Of a stretch of DNA of 7,544 bases, positions 1 through 4,779 are shown piece by piece (position 1 is the first letter of the stretch; every line of letters starts with the position of its first letter). The notes under the pieces were generated by a model, which saw nothing but the letters and a program-made list of their open reading frames with translations, was not told the DNA's origin and made no database searches. The position numbers were made by a program, and so were the translations under genes. Source of the stretch: Propionibacteriaceae bacterium (GTDB lineage: Bacteria; Actinomycetota; Actinomycetes; Propionibacteriales; Propionibacteriaceae); contig DMIX01000350.1 in the NCBI GenBank assembly GCA_003451975.1, positions 1-7,544 of the forward strand, written 5' to 3'.

Positions 1-1338
1 CGGGTGGGCGTGAATGTTGCGCGCCACCTCATCGGCAGTGAGATCCCACAACTGGGCCAAGGTCAGCTCGGGCAGCAGCTCCGAGACATCCGGTCCGATG
101 AGGTGTGCCCCCAGCAGTTCGTTGTAGCGGGCATCCGCCACGATCTTCACGAAGCCGGTGGCATCGCCGAGGCCATGCGCCTTGCCGTTGGCGCTGAAGG
201 GGAACTTGGCGACCTTGACGTCGTAACCCAGGTCCCTGGCCTGCGCCTCGGTGTAGCCGAAAGAACCGATCTGGGGCTGGCAATAGGTGGCCCGCGGCAC
301 CATGACGTAGTTGATCGGCAGAGTGTCCACCCCGGCGATGGTCTCAGCGGCGACCACGCCCTGAGCCTCGGCATTGTGGGCCAGCATCAATTTCGCCGTC
401 ACGTCGCCGATGGCGTAGATGCCAGGAACGTTGGTGCGAAGGTGGTCGTCGACAGCGATCGCGCCGCGATCGGTGAGCTGCACGCCGGTGTTCTCCAGGC
501 CGTAGCCCTGAATCCGTGGTGCAAAACCCAGTGACTGCAGGACGCGCTCGGCCTCCAGAACCTGGCCCTCTCCCCCGCCGGCCGGGCTGACCTGGACGCG
601 CACCCCACCGTTGAGTTCCTCGATCGAGTCGACCTTGGTCGAGGTCAACAGGGTGATGCCGAGCTTCTTGTAGGCCTTGGTCAACTCGGCGGAGATCTCG
701 GCGTCCTCATTGGGCACGATGCGGTCGAGGAATTCCACCATGGTCACCTGGACGCCGTAGTTGGCCAGCACATAGGCGAACTCGGTGCCGATGGCCCCCG
801 CGCCACAGATGATGATCGACTTCGGCAGATCGTCGGCCAGGATCTGCTGCTCATAGGTGTAGACCCGCTCGCTCACCTGGGTGTTCGGCAACATCTTGGT
901 GGTGGCCCCGACCGCGATGATGCAGTCGGTGAAGCTCACCTCGGTCTGGCTGCCGTCCTCACCAGTGACGGTGATGGACTTGGGCCCGGTGAAGGCTCCC
1001 CAGCCGTTGAGCTCGGTGATCTTGTTCTTGCGCATCAGGAAGTGGACGCCTTTGACCATGCGGTCGGACACCTGGCGGCTGCGCCGGAAGGCCGCACCGT
1101 AGTTGAACGTGACCTCACCCTCGATGCCGAAGGTGTCGGCTTCCTTGGTGACGACGTGAGCCAACTCGGCATTTCGCAACAGGGCCTTGGTCGGGATGCA
1201 TCCCACATTGAGGCAAACCCCGCCCCACCACTGCTTCTCGATGATGGCGACCTTCTTGCCGAGCTGCGCGGCACGAATCGCCGCCACATATCCGCCCGGG
1301 CCGGCACCGAGCACTACCACGTCGAATTCTTCGGTCAT
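1..1338 (-). CDS. lpd: Dihydrolipoyl dehydrogenase (E3), 3' end cut by window edge
   Basis: This is the FAD/NAD flavoenzyme that reoxidises dihydrolipoamide in pyruvate and 2-oxoglutarate dehydrogenase complexes; it is cytoplasmic. The window holds 446 codons from ATG at 1338-1336. Visible motifs are the N-terminal FAD fold GAGPGG (residues 11-16), the redox disulfide in GGVCLNVGC (Cys42, Cys47), the NAD-binding GAGAIG (179-184) ending in Glu202, and the second FAD contact GIYAIGDV (306-313, Asp312). The last visible residues, HAHP (443-446), hold the catalytic His445; its partner Glu lies beyond the edge. From memory it resembles M. tuberculosis LpdC (about 464 aa), so roughly 18 residues are missing. 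The ATG has no Shine-Dalgarno sequence, and a TAGAGT hexamer lies 7 nt upstream, suggesting a leaderless message. It is divergent from the HTH-MurA-like gene. Identity is near certain; which dehydrogenase complex it serves cannot be seen. Confidence 0.97.
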   Translation of the reverse strand, partial: MTEEFDVVVLGAGPGGYVAAIRAAQLGKKVAIIEKQWWGGVCLNVGCIPTKALLRNAELAHVVTKEADTFGIEGEVTFNYGAAFRRSRQVSDRMVKGVHFLMRKNKITELNGWGAFTGPKSITVTGEDGSQTEVSFTDCIIAVGATTKMLPNTQVSERVYTYEQQILADDLPKSIIICGAGAIGTEFAYVLANYGVQVTMVEFLDRIVPNEDAEISAELTKAYKKLGITLLTSTKVDSIEELNGGVRVQVSPAGGGEGQVLEAERVLQSLGFAPRIQGYGLENTGVQLTDRGAIAVDDHLRTNVPGIYAIGDVTAKLMLAHNAEAQGVVAAETIAGVDTLPINYVMVPRATYCQPQIGSFGYTEAQARDLGYDVKVAKFPFSANGKAHGLGDATGFVKIVADARYNELLGAHLIGPDVSELLPELTLAQLWDLTADEVARNIHAHP

Positions 1339-1345
1339 GGGGGTC

Positions 1346-1351
1346 ACTCTA
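1346..1351 (-). promoter_or_regulatory. Putative -10 element of leaderless lpd promoter
   Basis: On the minus strand the hexamer TAGAGT (TANNNT form, typical of actinobacterial primary sigma promoters) ends 7 nt before the lpd ATG. That spacing would place the transcription start at the initiation codon itself. No convincing -35 box or Shine-Dalgarno sequence is visible, which fits a leaderless transcript. This is inferred from spacing and hexamer form only. Confidence 0.4.
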
Positions 1352-1425
1352 CGCGACCGGCGCGTCGAGAATCGTGCGCTCCCCCGCTGGCAGGTCTTCG
1401 CTACAGCGACCCCAAAGGGTGCATT

Positions 1426-1443
1426 TATCTCTCATGTGAGATA
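1426..1443. promoter_or_regulatory. Operator-like 18-bp palindrome TATCTCTCATGTGAGATA
   Basis: The arms TATCTC and GAGATA are perfect inverted repeats around a CATG core; 16 of 18 positions are symmetric, the exceptions being 1432 and 1437. It ends 10 bp before the GTG start of the HTH-MurA-like gene, overlaps that gene's putative -10 hexamer by 2 bp and fills most of the -35/-10 spacer. It lies about 90-105 bp upstream of the divergent lpd start. An XRE-type domain typically binds such a dyad as a dimer. Autorepression by the adjacent gene product is therefore the simplest reading, with control of lpd less certain. Confidence 0.6.
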
Positions 1444-1447
1444 CCGT
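1442..1447 (+). promoter_or_regulatory. Putative -10 element of the HTH-MurA-like gene
   Basis: TACCGT (TANNNT) is followed by 6 nt and then the GTG start at 1454. The sequence just before the GTG shows no Shine-Dalgarno, so a leaderless message is plausible. The first two bases belong to the palindrome at 1426-1443, so a bound repressor would block this promoter. No clear -35 box is visible. Confidence 0.35.
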
Positions 1448-1453
1448 CGAGCC

Positions 1454-2980
1454 GTGACCGAACTTCTTCCCAGCAGTGTGGGCACCCTGATTCGGGATGC
1501 ACGCAAACAAAGAGGACTGACCCAACAGGAGCTCGCGGGCCTGTTGGGCACCTCTCAAGGCGCTATCGGCCGCATCGAATCCGGCGGCCAGAATCTCAGC
1601 CTTGAGATGATCAACAGGATCGCCACGGCTCTGGAGAGTCCGCTGCTATCAGCAGGCAGCAACGGCCCGCTGAACTTCCGAGTGCATGGCCCCGTGACGC
1701 TGCATGGCTCCATAGCCGTGCGTTCTTCGAAAAATGCCGCCGTGGCGCTGCTGTGCGCCTCGCTGCTGAATCGCGGACGCACCGTGCTGCGCGGCGTGGC
1801 CCAGATCGAAGAGGTGAATCGCATTCTGGAGGTGCTCACCAGCATTGGAATGAAGGCCACCTGGTCAGCGGACAAGAGCGAACTGGAACTGATTCGTCCC
1901 GACCACCTTCAGCTGGACACCATTGACGCCGAAGCCGCCCGGCGCACCCGCTCGATCATCATGTTCCTGGGCCCACTGCTGCACTCTGAACAGCACTTCG
2001 AACTGCCCTACGCCGGCGGCTGCAATCTCGGCGCCCGCACCGTCACCCCGCATCTGCAGGCACTGCGCCATTTCGGGCTGAGCGTGCAAACCACCAAAGG
2101 CAGCTATCGGGCCGAGGTGGCCTCGGTCGACACCGATGAGATCCGCGTCACCCTCACTGAGCGCGGCGACACCGTCACCGAAAATGTACTGATGGCCGCA
2201 GCCCTCTACGAGGGACGCACCGAGATTCGCAACGCCTCCAGCAACTACATGGTTCAAGACCTGTGCTTCTTCCTCAACGACATCGGGGTGAGCGTCGAAG
2301 GTATCGGCACCACCACCTTGGTGGTGCATGGCCGCTCCCGGATCGAGGCCGACATCACCTTCTCGCCGTCGGAGGATCCGATCGAAGCGATGAGTCTGCT
2401 GACCGCGGCCATCGTGACCGGCTCGGAGTTGACCATCGAACGGGTACCGATCGAGTTCCTCGATGTGGAGCTGGCGATCCTGGCCGAGATGGGATTGCGC
2501 TACGAACTCACCCCCGAGTATCGCGCGGAAAACGGGCAGACCCGGCTGGTGGATGTCACGGTGTACCCCTCGCAGCTGCGGGCGGCCACCGACAAGATCC
2601 ATCCGATGCCGTTCCCAGGCCTGAACATCGACAATCTGCCGTTCTTCGCCGTGATCGCGGCCGTCGCCGAGGGCCGAACCATGATCCACGACTGGGTCTA
2701 CGAAAACCGGGCCATTCACTTGGTCGATTTGAATAAGCTCGGCGCCGATGTTCAATTGCTCGATCCGCACCGCATCGTGGTCACCGGACCGACTCGGTGG
2801 CGCGGCCAGGAACTGGTCTGCCCCCCGGCGCTGCGTCCGGCGGTGTGCCTGTTGCTGGCAGCACTGGCGGCCAAGGGCACCAGCGTGCTGCGCGATGTCT
2901 ACGTGATCAATCGAGGCTATGAGGATCTGCCCAACCGGCTGAATGCTCTGGGCGCTCGAGTGGACGTCTTCCGCGACTGA
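1454..2980 (+). CDS. XRE-type HTH fused to MurA-like enolpyruvyl transferase (EPSP synthase superfamily)
   Basis: A 508-aa protein from GTG 1454. Residues 9-61 form an XRE-family helix-turn-helix (TQQELAGLLGTSQGAIGRIESG, 23-44, in two parts: TQQELAGLLG then TSQGAIGRIESG). After a short linker, residues 73-508 are a full MurA-type domain. Using E. coli MurA numbering from memory, it keeps Lys22-Asn23 (K93-N94), Arg91 (R166), Cys115 (C190 in GGCNLGAR), Arg120 (R195), Asp305 (D393, after a 3-residue insertion), Arg331 (R419), Arg371 (R461) and Arg397 (R487 in NRGYE). Usual motifs are changed: EPEIVD reads NYMVQD (264-269), DRIE-A/T-GT reads DPIEAMS (308-314), Asp123 becomes T198 and Asp369 becomes A459. 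It may therefore transfer enolpyruvate from PEP to an altered substrate, or serve as a sensor, rather than being the housekeeping MurA. The GTG was chosen because it opens the HTH; an upstream in-frame extension to 1187 would run antisense through lpd. Fold certain, reaction uncertain. Confidence 0.9.
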   Translation: MTELLPSSVGTLIRDARKQRGLTQQELAGLLGTSQGAIGRIESGGQNLSLEMINRIATALESPLLSAGSNGPLNFRVHGPVTLHGSIAVRSSKNAAVALLCASLLNRGRTVLRGVAQIEEVNRILEVLTSIGMKATWSADKSELELIRPDHLQLDTIDAEAARRTRSIIMFLGPLLHSEQHFELPYAGGCNLGARTVTPHLQALRHFGLSVQTTKGSYRAEVASVDTDEIRVTLTERGDTVTENVLMAAALYEGRTEIRNASSNYMVQDLCFFLNDIGVSVEGIGTTTLVVHGRSRIEADITFSPSEDPIEAMSLLTAAIVTGSELTIERVPIEFLDVELAILAEMGLRYELTPEYRAENGQTRLVDVTVYPSQLRAATDKIHPMPFPGLNIDNLPFFAVIAAVAEGRTMIHDWVYENRAIHLVDLNKLGADVQLLDPHRIVVTGPTRWRGQELVCPPALRPAVCLLLAALAAKGTSVLRDVYVINRGYEDLPNRLNALGARVDVFRD

Positions 2981-3013
2981 GGTCCGGCGGGGTCACGACA
3001 GCCGGGCGACCTC
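2979..3013. terminator. Possible bidirectional hairpin between convergent genes
   Basis: GAGGTC (2979-2984) and GACCTC (3008-3013) are inverted repeats, extended inward by CGG (2985-2987) with CCG (3002-3004) after a 3-nt bulge. The element spans the 12-bp gap between the stop of the HTH-MurA-like gene and the stop of pdxY, and reaches into both. There is no T-run, and bulge and loop make it weak. It is listed because nothing else between these convergent genes could terminate transcription. Confidence 0.25.
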
Positions 3014-3847
3014 GAAATGGTGGCTGGGCTCGACAAGTTGTGTCTGTGCCGCAGCCAGCAGTAGCTCCGCCGAACCGGCGTCAGTGGTGGCTTTGAGTAG
3101 TGAGTACACCGCATCCGCAGTGCGTCCCATGGCCTCGCCGGGGTCGAGACCCTGCAGCAGATTCGCCAAGAACAGTGCGGCTGTGAGGTCGCCGGAGCCA
3201 GTGAACGAACGGTCCAGTTTTGGGGTGGCCACCTGCCAAGCGCCGTTGGCAGTGACGGCCAACATCGTCATCTGATCGGGCGGCGCGTCGGCCAGCAGCG
3301 TGGACGTGACCAGTACCACCTCAGGCCCGGTGCTGCGCAGCCGGTGGGCCGCCTGCAGCACCTCGGGCAGGGTCGTCGTGGTGAGACCGGTGAGCAGATC
3401 CAACTCGAAGTGATTCGGGGTGACCACCTGCGCGGCCGGCACCACTCGGTCGCGCATGAATTCCGGAATCCCTGGACGCACATAGACGCCCCGGTCGACG
3501 TCGCCGATCACCGGATCGCAGCAGTAGATCGCCTTCGGATTGCGGAGCTTGACCAGCTCGACGGCCTTCAGAATCTCAGCACCGACTTCCTGGGCGCCCT
3601 GATAGCCGGACAACACCGCGTCCGCGCGGCCCAGCACGCCACGCTCATCGATCCCTTGAACGACCTCGGCGATGTCGGACGCTTCGAGCAGCGGGCCGCG
3701 CCAGGACCCATAGCCGGTGTGATTGGAAAAATGCACGGTGATCACCGGCCACACCTCTACGCCCAGGCGCATGAGCGGAAAAGTGGCGGCGCTGTTTCCG
3801 ACGTGGCCGTAGGCGACGCTGGACTGGATCGACAAGATGGTGGACAC
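2993..3847 (-). CDS. pdxY: Pyridoxal kinase PdxY
   Basis: A cytoplasmic ribokinase-fold enzyme that phosphorylates pyridoxal to pyridoxal 5'-phosphate in the B6 salvage pathway. From GTG 3847 it is 284 aa, the usual PdxY length. Diagnostic stretches are ILSIQSSVAYGHVGNSA (4-20), VHFSNHTGYGSW (38-49), AVLSGYQG (77-84), CCDPVIGD (109-116), TPNHFEL (143-149) and the anion-hole/catalytic GSGD (217-220), with Asp220 the likely base. An in-frame GTG at 3862 would add five residues. I prefer 3847 because GAGG (3860-3857) then sits 9 nt upstream as a Shine-Dalgarno, and because family members begin just before ILSIQS. The gene is convergent with the HTH-MurA-like gene (12 bp between stops) and divergent from the GDPD gene. 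The PdxY-versus-PdxK distinction rests on recalled sequence similarity. Confidence 0.93.
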   Translation of the reverse strand: MSTILSIQSSVAYGHVGNSAATFPLMRLGVEVWPVITVHFSNHTGYGSWRGPLLEASDIAEVVQGIDERGVLGRADAVLSGYQGAQEVGAEILKAVELVKLRNPKAIYCCDPVIGDVDRGVYVRPGIPEFMRDRVVPAAQVVTPNHFELDLLTGLTTTTLPEVLQAAHRLRSTGPEVVLVTSTLLADAPPDQMTMLAVTANGAWQVATPKLDRSFTGSGDLTAALFLANLLQGLDPGEAMGRTADAVYSLLKATTDAGSAELLLAAAQTQLVEPSHHFEVARLS

Positions 3848-3882
3848 CGAAGTAAACCTCACTGATAAGTCTGGAACCCCGA

Positions 3883-3888
3883 ACGCTA
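3883..3888 (-). promoter_or_regulatory. Putative -10 element of pdxY
   Basis: On the minus strand TAGCGT (TANNNT) lies so that transcription would start near 3876, giving a short leader carrying the GAGG at 3860-3857 and supporting initiation at GTG 3847. With a 17-nt spacer the -35 position would fall inside the palindrome at 3900-3912, which does not match a -35 consensus. The evidence is hexamer form and spacing only. Confidence 0.35.
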
Positions 3889-3899
3889 TCGGAAACCGG

Positions 3900-3912
3900 C
3901 CCTAGCCTAGGG
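3900..3912. promoter_or_regulatory. Perfect palindrome CCCTAGCCTAGGG
   Basis: CCCTAG and CTAGGG form perfect 6-bp arms around a single central base in the pdxY/GDPD intergenic region. It coincides with the expected -35 position of the pdxY promoter, as an operator would. It contains the rare tetranucleotide CTAG twice, which makes chance less likely in GC-rich DNA. No regulator gene in the window is an obvious partner. Confidence 0.4.
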
Positions 3913-3949
3913 TCGCTGGCATCGATACCTGTTGGCGCAAAGTTTTCCG

Positions 3950-3974
3950 GACGGATAGCTGGGAAGCTCCCGTC
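3950..3974. promoter_or_regulatory. Interrupted inverted repeat upstream of GDPD gene
   Basis: GACGG (3950-3954) pairs with CCGTC (3970-3974), and AGCT (3957-3960) with AGCT (3965-3968), around a GGGA loop; small bulges (AT on one side, C on the other) interrupt the arms. It ends 17 bp before the putative -10 hexamer of the GDPD gene, where an activator or repressor could bind. It lies outside the predicted transcript, so a DNA-level site is more likely than an RNA structure. Confidence 0.3.
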
Positions 3975-3991
3975 GGGGGCGGTGGACGCCC

Positions 3992-3997
3992 TAGAGT
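3992..3997 (+). promoter_or_regulatory. Putative -10 element of leaderless GDPD-MFS operon
   Basis: TAGAGT, the same hexamer seen before lpd, ends 6 nt before the GTG start at 4004. That spacing places the transcript start at the start codon. No Shine-Dalgarno and no recognisable -35 box are present. Together with lpd and the HTH-MurA-like gene, this makes three starts in the window with the same geometry. Confidence 0.4.
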
Positions 3998-4003
3998 TCG
4001 GCT

Positions 4004-4777
4004 GTGCAGTCCCAGCATCCGTATCTGGCCGGCAGATTTCAGGCCCTTGCCCATCGAGGTGGCTGGCTGACCGCCGAGGACAGGCCGCGGGAAAACACCT
4101 GGTACGCCTTTGCCCAAGCAATCGCCGAGGGCTACCGCTATCTAGAGACCGATGTGCACGCCACCGCCGACGGGCAACTGGTCGCCTTCCACGACTCCGG
4201 GCTGGGGCGGGTCACCGACGCGTCCGGTCCGGTGAACAGCAAGACCCTGGCCGAACTGGCCCACGTTCGAGTCGGTGGCAGCGACCCCATCGCCTCGATG
4301 GAAGAACTGCTCGCCGAGTTCACTACGACCTTTTTCAATATCGATCTGAAGGACGACGCCTCGGTGTTGCTGCTACCGCCGCTGCTGGCGAAGCTCAAGG
4401 CGGAGAACCGGGTGTGCGTGGCCTCCTTCTCCACCCGACGGCTGCGCCAGTTCCGAGCTTTGGCGCCCAACGTTCTCACGGCCACCTCGCCCGTCGAGGT
4501 GGCCTGGTACGGCTTCGGGTTCGGCCTGCGACGACGTCCATTGGGCAGTGGCGCAGTGCTGCAGGTACCGGCTCGAGTCTTCGCCGACAAGGTCACCCTG
4601 GTGCGCAAAGACGTCATCGCCGCCGCCCACGCCGCTGGACGTGCCGTCCACGTGTGGACCGTTGATGACCGCGCCGAGATGGAACGCCTGCTGGACCTGG
4701 GCGTGGATGGAATCGTCAGCAACGAGATCGGCGTCCTGAAGAAGGTTCTGATCGACCGCGACCTCTGGGAGGGGTAA
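4004..4777 (+). CDS. Glycerophosphodiester phosphodiesterase (GDPD family), cytoplasmic
   Basis: A 257-aa metal-dependent TIM-barrel enzyme that hydrolyses glycerophosphodiesters to glycerol 3-phosphate plus an alcohol. Family motifs run in order: AHRGG (16-20, catalytic His17), ENT (30-32), YLETDVHATADG (46-57, metal ligands Glu48 and Asp50), FHD (62-64, general acid His63), FNIDLKDD (111-118) and WTVDDRAEMERLLDLGVDGI (169 region; the C-terminal barrel strand). The usual Glu in the NIELK-type motif is Asp114 here, a conservative change. There is no signal peptide, so it acts in the cytoplasm on internal or imported substrates. GTG 4004 is preferred because the barrel begins about 12 residues later and a -10-like hexamer sits 6 nt upstream. 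It is followed after 2 bp by the transporter gene, whose Shine-Dalgarno is embedded in this gene's last codons, so the two are very likely cotranscribed. Substrate preference cannot be read from the sequence. Confidence 0.93.
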   Translation: MQSQHPYLAGRFQALAHRGGWLTAEDRPRENTWYAFAQAIAEGYRYLETDVHATADGQLVAFHDSGLGRVTDASGPVNSKTLAELAHVRVGGSDPIASMEELLAEFTTTFFNIDLKDDASVLLLPPLLAKLKAENRVCVASFSTRRLRQFRALAPNVLTATSPVEVAWYGFGFGLRRRPLGSGAVLQVPARVFADKVTLVRKDVIAAAHAAGRAVHVWTVDDRAEMERLLDLGVDGIVSNEIGVLKKVLIDRDLWEG

Positions 4778-4779
4778 GC

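Noticed and set aside
1409..1420. Short inverted repeat ACCC-CAAA-GGGT upstream of the HTH-MurA-like gene
   Set aside because: The arms are only 4 bp, which is expected by chance; it is not comparable with the 18-bp dyad next to it.
1187..1453. In-frame upstream extension of the HTH-MurA-like protein
   Set aside because: It would read antisense through the conserved N terminus of lpd and has no domain resemblance; GTG 1454 directly opens the HTH and has a suitable promoter hexamer.
1865..2770. Long 301-codon open frame on the minus strand opposite the HTH-MurA-like gene
   Set aside because: Its translation is His/Gly/Asp/Val-rich with no recognisable domain, as expected for the complement of GC-rich codons, while the plus strand encodes a clear MurA fold throughout.
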